Assembly (NCBI GenBank): GCA_900766185.1
Contig: CAAFUL010000125.1
Span: 6,634-70,633, forward strand
Direction of reading: 5' to 3'
DNA from: an uncultured Johnsonella sp.
GTDB taxonomy: Bacteria > Bacillota > Clostridia > Lachnospirales > Lachnospiraceae
DNA: 64,000 bases
Within the stretch, counting starts at the first letter, position 1; every line of letters starts with the position of its first letter. Both the position numbers and the translations under genes were made by a program. The notes below the pieces were generated by a model, which saw only the letters and a list, made by a program, of their open reading frames with translations, had not been told where the DNA came from and made no database searches. Shown in pieces: positions 18,116 through 26,023 of the stretch.

Positions 18116-18225
18116 TTGCAGTGGCGGTGTAAGGAAACTATCGCCTTGCGGCGAACAGCGCCTTCGAGCTAGTATGGGGCTAAAGCCTCCCTACTCGATT
18201 ATGGCAAAGACAGTATAAGAAAAGC
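18111..18225. repeat. Small palindromic repeat attached to a terminator, copy 2
   Basis: It aligns along its whole length with 10634-10748. It starts in the terminator T-run (TTTTATTGCAG), then GGCGGTGTAAGGAAAC, a GCC/GGC inner hairpin (TCGCCTTGCGGCGA), then GGGGCTAAAGCCTCCCTAC. The outer arm has decayed (GGCGGTGT pairs only partly with ACAGCGCC). Confidence 0.68.
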
Positions 18226-18411
18226 AGACTCTGTACTAAATCTTGTTATTCTAAATAGTAGAGCGTCTTAATTATTTCAGCTTGATTTATTTTATAAACA
18301 TTAGCCGTTTACTTAGAAAGTGGAATATTTACTTGACATTAGCTTATAAGATGTGATAGTTATTATCTATAGATACTGTAAACTTTGGTTTTGGTATTAT
18401 TAGGAGGAAGT
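18226..18411. other. Intergenic leader of the lipoprotein gene
   Basis: AT-rich DNA after the repeat. Apart from the promoter at 18333-18360 and the ribosome binding site at 18402 I see nothing. Confidence 0.5.
18333..18360 (+). promoter_or_regulatory. Sigma-A-type promoter candidate
   Basis: TTGACA (18333-18338), 16-base spacer, GATAGT. It lies 52 bases upstream of the lipoprotein start. The -35 is perfect and the -10 is mediocre. Confidence 0.5.
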
Positions 18412-19470
18412 ATGAAAAAAATATTCGTAGTGTTGCTAATGCTTGCTTTATCTACATGCATGGTTTCATGCTCAAGCAGTAAAACTAACAAAGAAGATAC
18501 AAAATCAGTTGAGGAAAATAAAGAAAGTGAAGAAAGCACTGATATAGGTATTGAGAACAAGGCTAAAGAGAGCAAAGAAGAAAGCTCTAAAGATAAAGAA
18601 TCGGAAAGTGAAGAAAGTAAGTCTGATACTGAGGACAGTGCTGATATTTCCACAGCTATTTATGTAACCCATATAGGCGGTTGGAATGACGATATAGTAA
18701 GAAAAATATTAACCTATGAATACAGGAATAATAAGATACTGAAATTAACGGAGTTTTCCAGCATCAGATATAAACCTGTAGGAGAAAGGATAGAGGAAAG
18801 CGATAGGGAAGAGGCAAAGGAAGTATTTGGAAAAAATGCAGCTGTAATAGACGATATTGACGGAATAGATGTTTTTATAGACGCCGGTGATGAGGAATAC
18901 TCTCAGGTGGTAACCTATGATTACACAAAACTGGGTTTTGAAGAATATAACAAGGTAAGAAAAATACTGGGTTGGGAGATTGCAGCCAAGGAAGACGGTT
19001 ACAATGTAATGAGCAAGGTGGCTGCTAATTTGATATATCAAGGCTATATTGAAGTGAAAAAGGATGATTTTAAGGGAAGCGGAAGAAGGGCTTACGAACT
19101 TAGTCATAATGGAGGAAGTATAGCATATATAATGGAATATAAGGATGATGCTATAAACAAATTCAGCTTTCACATTACTGCAAATTATGAAGTTTTGGGT
19201 CTTACATCTAAGGAGGAGGCACAGGCAAAGTACTATCTTAAGGAACAGGATGCAGTTAAAGGAGCTGAATATAAATTTGAATTTAAAGATGACGGTATAG
19301 TAATTGATGCTGCTTTTGATCTTGTTAACGGTAGTTGTGAGGAATTTAGAAAAAGAGATAACAACTTTATTTTTAAATCAGCAGATGAGTTTTATATGAG
19401 CTATATAGTTCCGAATTTGATATCACAGGGATTTAGAGAAAAAGAAGTGGAAGGCGAAAATATAGTTTAG
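18412..19470 (+). CDS. Lipoprotein of unknown function
   Basis: 352 residues. The start is ATG 18412, fixed by AGGAGG at 18402; an upstream in-frame ATG at 18385 has no site. Signal peptide with a lipobox ending MVSC (Cys near residue 20), then a Ser/Glu/Lys-rich low-complexity linker (about 22-80), then a mixed alpha/beta region. A segment in that region (YEYRNNKILKLTEFSSIRY) recalls YehR/DUF1307-type lipoproteins, but I do not claim membership. It begins a run of three exported proteins followed by a radical SAM gene. Function unknown. Confidence 0.7.
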   Translation: MKKIFVVLLMLALSTCMVSCSSSKTNKEDTKSVEENKESEESTDIGIENKAKESKEESSKDKESESEESKSDTEDSADISTAIYVTHIGGWNDDIVRKILTYEYRNNKILKLTEFSSIRYKPVGERIEESDREEAKEVFGKNAAVIDDIDGIDVFIDAGDEEYSQVVTYDYTKLGFEEYNKVRKILGWEIAAKEDGYNVMSKVAANLIYQGYIEVKKDDFKGSGRRAYELSHNGGSIAYIMEYKDDAINKFSFHITANYEVLGLTSKEEAQAKYYLKEQDAVKGAEYKFEFKDDGIVIDAAFDLVNGSCEEFRKRDNNFIFKSADEFYMSYIVPNLISQGFREKEVEGENIV

Positions 19471-19588
19471 TCTTAGAAAAAGTTAGAATAATAAAACTGC
19501 CTATTTTACTTAAGTGTTTTTAAAAGCTTTCATAAGTATACATAATATGTCGGATTATTTTACCTTGCAAGGCTAATGGAGATCAAAT

Positions 19589-20056
19589 ATGAACAGGAAA
19601 AAATCTTTAGTTGTATTTGGAATAATTATCGTACTGATAATACTGATAACTTGCATGATTTACCCCCAAAGAAGAAATAAGCTTATAATTATCTTAGATA
19701 AAGAAAACAGTTACTTCCATAGCTTTGAGGTTAAGGATGGCAAAGTGTATATGTACTCGGAAATAAGCTTGGAAAACACTTCAAATAAACAAGTAAGATT
19801 TAAGATTTTTGCAAATTCATACGAAGATGAAAAAAACGCTTTGTTAAGTGATAAAAGAATGGAAGGATATGAATGGGTGATAGATGAAGATAGCCGAAAA
19901 GCTAAAACAATAAATAACAACATATTCTCATTAAAAGGAAAAGAAAAAATTACCGGATTAAAGATAGTGTTCGTTGGCAAACATGGCAGTAAAAATGTAA
20001 AACAGGATAGGAACTTGCCGGATATAGATATTGTTGTAGATGAAGAGTTGAAATAA
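19589..20056 (+). CDS. Small membrane-anchored protein, unknown function
   Basis: 155 residues. One N-terminal membrane segment (about 7-26) with a short basic lead (MNRKKS) and no usable lipobox, then about 125 external residues. The strand-rich pattern FHSFEVKDGKVYMYSEISLE resembles a small beta-sandwich. It lies between two lipoprotein genes. The start at ATG 19589 has only a weak site (GGAGATC). No family recognised. Confidence 0.6.
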   Translation: MNRKKSLVVFGIIIVLIILITCMIYPQRRNKLIIILDKENSYFHSFEVKDGKVYMYSEISLENTSNKQVRFKIFANSYEDEKNALLSDKRMEGYEWVIDEDSRKAKTINNNIFSLKGKEKITGLKIVFVGKHGSKNVKQDRNLPDIDIVVDEELK

Positions 20057-20096
20057 TATCAATATAATTAAAATAAGAACGGTAGGGACTTTATTT

Positions 20097-20630
20097 ATGA
20101 AAAAAAATATCGAAGTTTTAATATTGATCATATTATTAAGTTTACTTGCGGCAGGCTGTAAAAAGGAAGGTGGACTTTATACAGAGGGTAAAAAGCTAAG
20201 TTTTGCCGAGCTGGAAAATGACATAAGTGAATTTTACAGTAAATTCGCTGCAGATGCTTGGAATAAAAAAATATCAGTTACTGATAAAACATCAGAAGAA
20301 ACAGATGACGAGCTAATAAAATATACGGATTTAGAAGGTAATGTACTTAGATATGAGATAGTAATATATGGTGAGACAGGTAAAGCTACCTTAGACTACT
20401 ATTTTATCAAGGACTATATATATGTAAAGAGATTAAGCGAGTATTACACATTTCCTATTAATGCTTCAGAAGAAAATATGCCCTATGTGCTGTATAGGAA
20501 TTTTCAGGAGGGAGTTATTTACAAAGAAGATATTTATAAGCTGGAAGGAAAAAGCCTTGTTAAGAGTAATGTAAAAGATATGGGACTGCCCTACACCTCA
20601 TTAGCTGAAATTGAAAAGACATTAAAATAG
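20097..20630 (+). CDS. Small lipoprotein, unknown function
   Basis: 177 residues. Signal peptide with lipobox LLAAGC (Cys near residue 21), then about 155 external residues with an acidic, strand-rich pattern. It sits 40 bases after the preceding small membrane protein and 32 bases before the radical SAM gene, with no terminator between, so the four genes may be one transcript. Function not recognised. Confidence 0.62.
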   Translation: MKKNIEVLILIILLSLLAAGCKKEGGLYTEGKKLSFAELENDISEFYSKFAADAWNKKISVTDKTSEETDDELIKYTDLEGNVLRYEIVIYGETGKATLDYYFIKDYIYVKRLSEYYTFPINASEENMPYVLYRNFQEGVIYKEDIYKLEGKSLVKSNVKDMGLPYTSLAEIEKTLK

Positions 20631-20662
20631 TAAGATTTATAAAGTATTTTAAGGAGGAAGTT

Positions 20663-21916
20663 ATGAGCTTGATTACCGATTTGACAAGAATGTATTTGAC
20701 ACACTCCGTAAAACCTTTTGTTTTTACTAATGATTTTGACCAAGTGCTTCCATACGATAAGGACTTAAGCTTTGGTTTATATGTGCATATACCCTTTTGC
20801 AAGAGTATATGTAATTTCTGCCCTTATTGTAAGAGTCTGTACAATGAAGAGGCGGCAAGACGATATATAGCCGCTCTGATAAAAGAAATCCATTTGGTCG
20901 GAAGTCAGTGGGAGGGTAAGAGAAGGGCAAGCAGCCTTTATTTTGGCGGCGGTACTCCGGCACTGCTTTCTGAGAGTATAAAAGATGTTATATCAGCCTT
21001 GGAAGAGCATTTTGTTATAACGGAAGGTATAGGTATAGAGCTGCACCCCGACAATGTAAATATTTCTGTTTTAGAGACTCTAAAGCAGGCTAAGGTAAGC
21101 AAGATAAGTATAGGAATACAATCTTTTCAAGATAAATATCAAAAGGTTTTGCAAAGAAGAAAGTTTGATATTGAAGCCTTGTCAAAAGCTTTAAAAGCTG
21201 TTGAGTTTGAGACCGTTTCGATGGATTTTATTTTTGCGCTTCCTACACAGACCTTTGAAGACTTGAAGAACGATATTGATATGGCATTTGATAATGGAGC
21301 CAATCACATAGCAATATATCCTCTGATTGATTTTACATTTACCAAAAGTACCGTCCCCATTATGCCCAAAAAAGAGAAGAGAAAGCTTTTGGATGAGATT
21401 ACAAAGTATTGCCTAAGTAAGGGGTATGAGAGGAATTCTATTTGGACTTTTTCAAGTGTAAAGAATGCCTCATATTCATCTATGACCAGAGATAATTTTT
21501 TCGGTTTCGGCTGCTCTGCCACAAGTCTTTTTAAGAAGCAGTTTAAGATAAATACTTTCTCGGTTGAGGAATATTGTAAAAGGATAGATGCGAATATCCT
21601 GCCAACCGCACTTACAAACAGGTTTGTTAAAAGACAAAGAATGGTTTACTACCTTTTTTGGAAATTATACAGTACAAGACTCGATCCCAAAGAATTTGAA
21701 GAATTTTTTGATGTACCTCTTAACAAGGTCTACGGTTTTGAGTTTTGGCTTTTAATAGTGCTTGGATTTTTGGTAAAAGATGAGACAGGATATGGGATGA
21801 CACTTAAGGGAGCTTTTTATTACCATTACTATGAAAATTTTTATACCTTAAGTTATATAGATAAAATGTGGGGGCTTATGCGAAAGGAAGCTTTCCCCCG
21901 GAGAATGCAGTTATAG
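20663..21916 (+). CDS. HemN/HemW-like radical SAM protein
   Basis: 417 residues. The radical SAM core starts at about residue 34 with YVHIPFCKSICNFCPYC, giving the cluster motif CX3CX2C plus a further Cys three residues on. SAM-binding elements follow: SLYFGGGTPALL, IGIELHPDNV, SIGIQSFQD and MDFIFALPTQT. The C-terminal part resembles the HemN C-terminal domain. Relatives include coproporphyrinogen III dehydrogenase and the heme chaperone HemW, but many clostridial members have other, unknown roles. No heme genes are nearby. AAGGAGG sets the start. Confidence 0.82.
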   Translation: MSLITDLTRMYLTHSVKPFVFTNDFDQVLPYDKDLSFGLYVHIPFCKSICNFCPYCKSLYNEEAARRYIAALIKEIHLVGSQWEGKRRASSLYFGGGTPALLSESIKDVISALEEHFVITEGIGIELHPDNVNISVLETLKQAKVSKISIGIQSFQDKYQKVLQRRKFDIEALSKALKAVEFETVSMDFIFALPTQTFEDLKNDIDMAFDNGANHIAIYPLIDFTFTKSTVPIMPKKEKRKLLDEITKYCLSKGYERNSIWTFSSVKNASYSSMTRDNFFGFGCSATSLFKKQFKINTFSVEEYCKRIDANILPTALTNRFVKRQRMVYYLFWKLYSTRLDPKEFEEFFDVPLNKVYGFEFWLLIVLGFLVKDETGYGMTLKGAFYYHYYENFYTLSYIDKMWGLMRKEAFPRRMQL

Positions 21917-22055
21917 TAGATATTATAAAAATATTGCCTTTTATTAAAGAAGAAAATACAGATTGAGAAAGCCGAGATATATGGAATGAATAATTTGGGT
22001 GCAGTATATGCTTAGTTAAGTAGCATATATGAGGGAAGCTTGTCGGAATAAATAA

Positions 22056-22117
22056 TAAAAGTACCGATAATGTTTTGTTTACCTTAAGTATACAAAGCAT
22101 CATCGGTACTTTTTGTT
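22056..22117. terminator. Bidirectional terminator between convergent genes
   Basis: AAAAGTACCGAT / ATCGGTACTTTT with an additional inner ATG/CAT and A/T tracts on both sides. It lies between the radical SAM gene (plus) and the symporter gene (minus) and can serve both. Confidence 0.82.
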
Positions 22118-22205
22118 ATTCTTTATAAAGTTATATATGAATCCCACATTGTATAAAGTAGGAGGGGATTTTGTGTCTTATCGCTCATTGTTGTAAAACA
22201 TAAGT

Positions 22206-23582
22206 TTATTTTTCAAGCTGAGGTATAGGGGTATCATCAACACCGTCTACATTATCGGACCACAGATATTTCTTAGTTTCACTTACGATTACGCCGTTAA
22301 GTAAAAGCAAACAGATCAAGTTAGGTATTGCCATGAAAGCGTTGAATGTATCGGCTATATCCCAAACTAATTGGTTTGCACTTACAGAGCCTACAAATAT
22401 TACTACTGAATAAACTATTCTAAAAAGTATCATAGGCTTTTTGCCGAATAAGTACTCAAAGGCTCTTTCACCGTAATATGCCCATCCGAGTATTGTAGAA
22501 AAGGCAAAGGTCACAAGTCCTACAGCAAGTATATATCTTCCGAAAATGTGTACTTTTTCAAATGCCATAGCAGTTAAATCACCGCCTGATAAGCTTCCGA
22601 GTGCAGGATATTTGACTATGCTGCTTACAAGTACAAGACCGGTTAAAGCACAAACTATTATAGTATCCCAGAATACGCCGCTCATAGAAACAAGCGCCTG
22701 ACGAACAGGATTTGATGTTGTTGCGGCAGCGGCAGCTATAGGTGCTGAACCCATACCTGATTCATTAGAGAAAAGTCCTCTTGCAATACCGTATCTCATT
22801 GCAGCTATGATCGTAGATCCCACAAATCCTCCGGCAGCAGCCTGAACAGTGAATGCACGAGTAAATATAGTGACAATAGCTTCAGGTATATAAGGAGCAT
22901 TAATAAATAATACAGCTACACAACCCAGCACATAAAATAACGCCATAAAAGGAACCAAAGACTCACATACCTTTGCTATAGACTTGACACCACCTATAAG
23001 TACTATACCTGCTGCAACTGTAATTATAGCACCGCTTATATAAGGGTTTACATTAAAAGAAGTATTGAGCATTGAGGTAATTGAGTTTGCCTGTGTCATA
23101 TTTCCTATACCGAAGCAGGCAATAGTGGTAAATATTGCAAAAAGGACACCCAGCCACTTCATTTTTGCACCACGCTCAAGTGCATACATAGGACCACCAA
23201 GCATAGTACCGTCAGAAGTCTTAACTCTGTATTTTACAGCAAGCAGTCCTTCCGAATACTTGGTCGCTATACCGAAAAGTCCGGTAAGCCAACACCAAAG
23301 TACTGCACCGGGACCTCCGAGAGCGACAGCAGTAGCCACACCAACGATATTACCGGTACCGATAGTAGCTGCAAGTGCGGTAGCCAAAGCACCGAACTGG
23401 CTGATATCACCTTCACTGTGCGAGTCTTTTGTAACAGATAGTTTGATTGCCTTGAAAATATGTCTTTGAATAAACTTCAGCCTAAAGGTGAAAAACAAAT
23501 GGGTACCTACTAATAAAACAAGCATTGGTACACCCCAGACCACTTTGTTAATATTAGATACTACGCTTTGTAACATTTCCAT
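22206..23582 (-). CDS. Sodium:alanine/glycine symporter (AGCS family)
   Basis: 458 residues with about eleven membrane segments. AGCS hallmarks are FGALATALAATIGTGNIVGV near the N-terminus, GGPGAVLWCW and the GLFSNESGMGSAPIAAAAA motif. It imports alanine, glycine or a related amino acid with Na+. I place the start at 23582 (minus strand ATG preceded by GGAGG and eight bases), trimming 23 residues from the longest frame. It is divergent from a dipeptidase gene; peptide hydrolysis and amino-acid uptake would fit together, but this is only positional. Confidence 0.9.
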   Translation of the reverse strand: MEMLQSVVSNINKVVWGVPMLVLLVGTHLFFTFRLKFIQRHIFKAIKLSVTKDSHSEGDISQFGALATALAATIGTGNIVGVATAVALGGPGAVLWCWLTGLFGIATKYSEGLLAVKYRVKTSDGTMLGGPMYALERGAKMKWLGVLFAIFTTIACFGIGNMTQANSITSMLNTSFNVNPYISGAIITVAAGIVLIGGVKSIAKVCESLVPFMALFYVLGCVAVLFINAPYIPEAIVTIFTRAFTVQAAAGGFVGSTIIAAMRYGIARGLFSNESGMGSAPIAAAAATTSNPVRQALVSMSGVFWDTIIVCALTGLVLVSSIVKYPALGSLSGGDLTAMAFEKVHIFGRYILAVGLVTFAFSTILGWAYYGERAFEYLFGKKPMILFRIVYSVVIFVGSVSANQLVWDIADTFNAFMAIPNLICLLLLNGVIVSETKKYLWSDNVDGVDDTPIPQLEK

Positions 23583-23753
23583 AAATCTAACCTCCGTAAA
23601 CATCCTTTTTTTTATACTGTTCATATTAGCATACAATCTGAGACAATACAAGAAAAATTGTATATAAAATAGATAATTTATTAAATAACAATTTAGTTAT
23701 TTTTCAAACATATTAAACATTACTGTTAAATAAATAATTAACAAAGAATTGTA

Positions 23754-23782
23754 TTGACATATCAAGTAATGAGTATTATTAT
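23754..23782 (+). promoter_or_regulatory. Sigma-A promoter of the dipeptidase gene
   Basis: TTGACA (23754-23759), 17-base spacer, TATTAT (23777-23782); transcription would begin about 15 bases before the dipeptidase ATG. Confidence 0.75.
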
Positions 23783-23804
23783 CAGAAAAAAAGGAGTGTG
23801 AACT

Positions 23805-24794
23805 ATGATATTTGATGGACATACGGATATATTAACTGACATATGCATTAAGAGAAATCAAGGAGACACAAAGATCTTCAATAAATATCATTTGCCTAGA
23901 TTTCAAAAAGGTGGTCTTAACGGAGCTGTTTTTGTAATATGGATAGATCCTCCTTATGATGCGGAGCCGAAGAAAAGAGTTTGGCAGATCTTAAAGAGTT
24001 TATATGATGAGCTTGCAGAGTCGGATACTGCACTTAAGCTTATAAAAAGTAAGGAGGATTTTCTAAAAGATACTTCAAAGGTAAACATGGTACTTGGAAT
24101 GGAAGGTTTAAGCCATGTTGATGAAAGCACCGGGCTGGATATTTTAGATACCTATTATGCTCTTGGATTAAGGCATGCTTCACTTACATGGAATGAGGCT
24201 AATGCCTTGGCTACGGGAGTTGCACAAGATCCTGCCAGAGGTCTTACGGAGCTTGGAAAAGAGGCGGTTAAAAGGCTCAATGATTTGGGCATACTTGTAG
24301 ATGTATCACACCTTAATGAAAAATCTTTCTGGGATTTGGCAGCCACTACCAACAGACCTTTTATGGCGACACATTCCAATGCTTGTGCTATACACAAACA
24401 TAGAAGAAACCTTACGGATGAACAGATAAAAGAAATTGCCAAGAGCGGAGGTTTAATAGGACTTAATTCTTACTATGAATTTGTAGGAGATGAAAAGCAT
24501 CAAACAGTTGATATGCTGGCAAAGCATGCGGCACATATATCAGATTTGGTAGGAGTTGAACATCTTGCCTTAGGGTTTGATTTTTGTGATTTCTTAGGGC
24601 ATGAGGCAATGTCAGGTTTTTGTGATGACAGTAGTCAGGGAGAAGAGATCTGTACTGCCCTAACCGGATTAAAGGATTGTTCAGAGGTGCCTAACTTACT
24701 CAAATCACTTGAAAATATGGGCTTTTCAAAAGAAGATGTGGAAAAGGTTGCTTATAAGAATTATATTAATTTTATAAATAAGGTATGGAAATAA
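23805..24794 (+). CDS. Membrane dipeptidase, peptidase family M19
   Basis: 329 residues, a metal-dependent hydrolase barrel of the renal-dipeptidase family. Zinc ligands and motifs are visible: HTD at residues 6-8, the bridging Glu in MEGLSH near 107, LVDVSHL near 167, and ATHSNA near 187. It cleaves dipeptides, including some with D-residues. There is no signal peptide, so it is cytoplasmic here. It has its own promoter, a ribosome binding site (AAAGGAG) and a terminator, so it is a single-gene unit. Confidence 0.9.
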   Translation: MIFDGHTDILTDICIKRNQGDTKIFNKYHLPRFQKGGLNGAVFVIWIDPPYDAEPKKRVWQILKSLYDELAESDTALKLIKSKEDFLKDTSKVNMVLGMEGLSHVDESTGLDILDTYYALGLRHASLTWNEANALATGVAQDPARGLTELGKEAVKRLNDLGILVDVSHLNEKSFWDLAATTNRPFMATHSNACAIHKHRRNLTDEQIKEIAKSGGLIGLNSYYEFVGDEKHQTVDMLAKHAAHISDLVGVEHLALGFDFCDFLGHEAMSGFCDDSSQGEEICTALTGLKDCSEVPNLLKSLENMGFSKEDVEKVAYKNYINFINKVWK

Positions 24795-24947
24795 CAGCTT
24801 ATCATGCAAAAGGTAATGATAAACTTTATAAAACAGGTTTGCTTCCATAAATTAGTTATAGTTTATACAGGTAATTGATTTTGTTAAGATAATGAAACTT
24901 GTAATATGGATTTATAAATTCTACCAAGTGCATGATAGAATTAAATC

Positions 24948-25025
24948 AATATAGGCTAAATACATAATATGACAAATGAAAGCTTGCTTTCAGAAGAGTA
25001 TGATGTGTTTAGCCTATATTTTTAT
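24948..25025 (+). terminator. Long-stem terminator after the dipeptidase gene
   Basis: 18-bp stem AATATAGGCTAAATACAT / ATGTGTTTAGCCTATATT (one G-T pair) with an internal loop and a T5 tail. It lies about 150 bases past the stop codon. Confidence 0.75.
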
Positions 25026-25113
25026 ATGTGTAAAAAAAATAAATATAGTATAGCTATGAGGCTTTCTTTAAGAAAACCCATCAAATACAAGATATATTTA
25101 CATATATATTTTT
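25026..25113. other. Intergenic spacer
   Basis: AT-rich spacer between the dipeptidase terminator and the promoter of the two-component system. I see nothing in it. With the flanking terminator, promoter and leader, it makes up the 554-base gene-free stretch at 24795-25348. Confidence 0.5.
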
Positions 25114-25144
25114 TAAGAAAATTCTAATAATTATATGTTATGAT
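25114..25144 (+). promoter_or_regulatory. Promoter with a weak regulator box, two-component operon
   Basis: TAATAAT at 25125 lies 14 bases before a -10-like TATGAT (25139-25144). This is the same distance as between the second half-site and the -10 box upstream of both PepSY genes. The half-site 11 bases further up (TAAGAAA at 25114) matches poorly. If used, transcription would start near 25151, right where the structured leader begins. Confidence 0.45.
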
Positions 25145-25152
25145 AGACTCCA

Positions 25153-25308
25153 AAGGCGCAGTTTAAGCAAATAAAATTAACAGCGTAATTTATCTAATCT
25201 TTTTATCTTATTGACTTAAAGCAAAGTAGTCGTCCCTTGCCGAAGGGGTTTGGTTGATTATTATTTGCAGATTGGATAAAGTATTAAGTATAGGTTAACT
25301 GCCGCCTT
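25153..25308 (+). ncRNA. Candidate structured 5' leader RNA of the PepSY two-component operon
   Basis: The first and last bases pair: AAGGCGCAGTT (25153-25163) with AACTGCCGCCTT (25297-25308), one bulge. Inside, GCAAATAA (25167-25174) pairs with TTATTTGC (25261-25268), and TTTATCTAATCT (25189-25200) pairs with AGATTGGATAAA (25269-25280, one G-T). These two helices cross, so they form a pseudoknot or compete. A small hairpin CCCTT-GCCG-AAGGG lies at 25234-25247. No T-run follows, and the ribosome binding site is 30 bases downstream. It matches no riboswitch class I can name. Function unknown. Confidence 0.5.
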
Positions 25309-25348
25309 AAAAGTGACTTTATAAATTTATATCCGGAAAGGAAGTACC

Positions 25349-26023
25349 ATGAAGATACTGCTAGCAGAAGATGAAAGAGATTTGAATAATATTATAAAAA
25401 AACAACTGCTTTTACTCAAATACAATGTAGATAACTGCTTTGATGGTGAGGAAGCTATGGATTTTATTGCAGTCAATGATTATGATGCGGTAATACTTGA
25501 CATAATGTTGCCAAAAGCAGACGGGTATAAGGTATTAAAATACATAAGAGAAGTCAAGAAAGATATGCCGGTACTTTTTCTGACTGCCAAGGACTCTATA
25601 GAAGATAGGGTCAGGGGGCTTGATATGGGAGCAAATGACTATCTGGTAAAACCTTTTGCCTTTGATGAACTGGCAGCGAGAATAAGAGCTATTACAAGAA
25701 CAAACTTTCATAGCGAAAAGGATGTACTAAAGGTGGGAGATTTGGAGCTTGATGTATCTAAGCGATTGGTTAAAAGAGCTGATAAGGAGATAAATCTTTC
25801 TACTAAGGAGTTTGACCTGCTTGAATATATGATGAGGAACAGTGAAATAATATTAAGCAGAGAAAAAATAGAGAATTATATTTGGAGCTATGATTATGAA
25901 GGCGGAACAAATCTAATAGATGTATACATAAGTTATCTCAGGAAAAAGATAGATGACGGGTATGAGGAAAAAATGATAAAGACTGTTAGAGGTGTCGGCT
26001 ATGTACTAAGGGCAAAGGCATGA
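25349..26023 (+). CDS. OmpR-family response regulator (PepSY system)
   Basis: 224 residues. Receiver domain with acidic residues at 7-8, phospho-acceptor Asp51 (ILDIMLPKADG) and Lys near 101 (VKPF), and a C-terminal winged helix ending KTVRGVGYVLRAK. GGAAAGGA precedes the ATG. The stop overlaps the kinase ATG (ATGA). It probably binds the TAAT-rich 11-bp direct repeats upstream of both PepSY genes, since OmpR-type regulators bind direct repeats at that spacing. Confidence 0.9.
   Translation: MKILLAEDERDLNNIIKKQLLLLKYNVDNCFDGEEAMDFIAVNDYDAVILDIMLPKADGYKVLKYIREVKKDMPVLFLTAKDSIEDRVRGLDMGANDYLVKPFAFDELAARIRAITRTNFHSEKDVLKVGDLELDVSKRLVKRADKEINLSTKEFDLLEYMMRNSEIILSREKIENYIWSYDYEGGTNLIDVYISYLRKKIDDGYEEKMIKTVRGVGYVLRAKA

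Noticed and set aside
20663..21916. Bona fide heme synthesis enzyme (HemN)
   Set aside because: The fold is HemN-like, but many clostridial relatives are not heme enzymes and no heme genes are nearby, so no gene symbol is given.
25153..25308. Lysine riboswitch
   Set aside because: AGGCGC near the start, GCCGAAGG in the middle and TTATTTGC recall parts of the lysine riboswitch, but the order of the elements, the missing AGTA segment and the crossing helices do not fit, and the downstream genes are not lysine-related.
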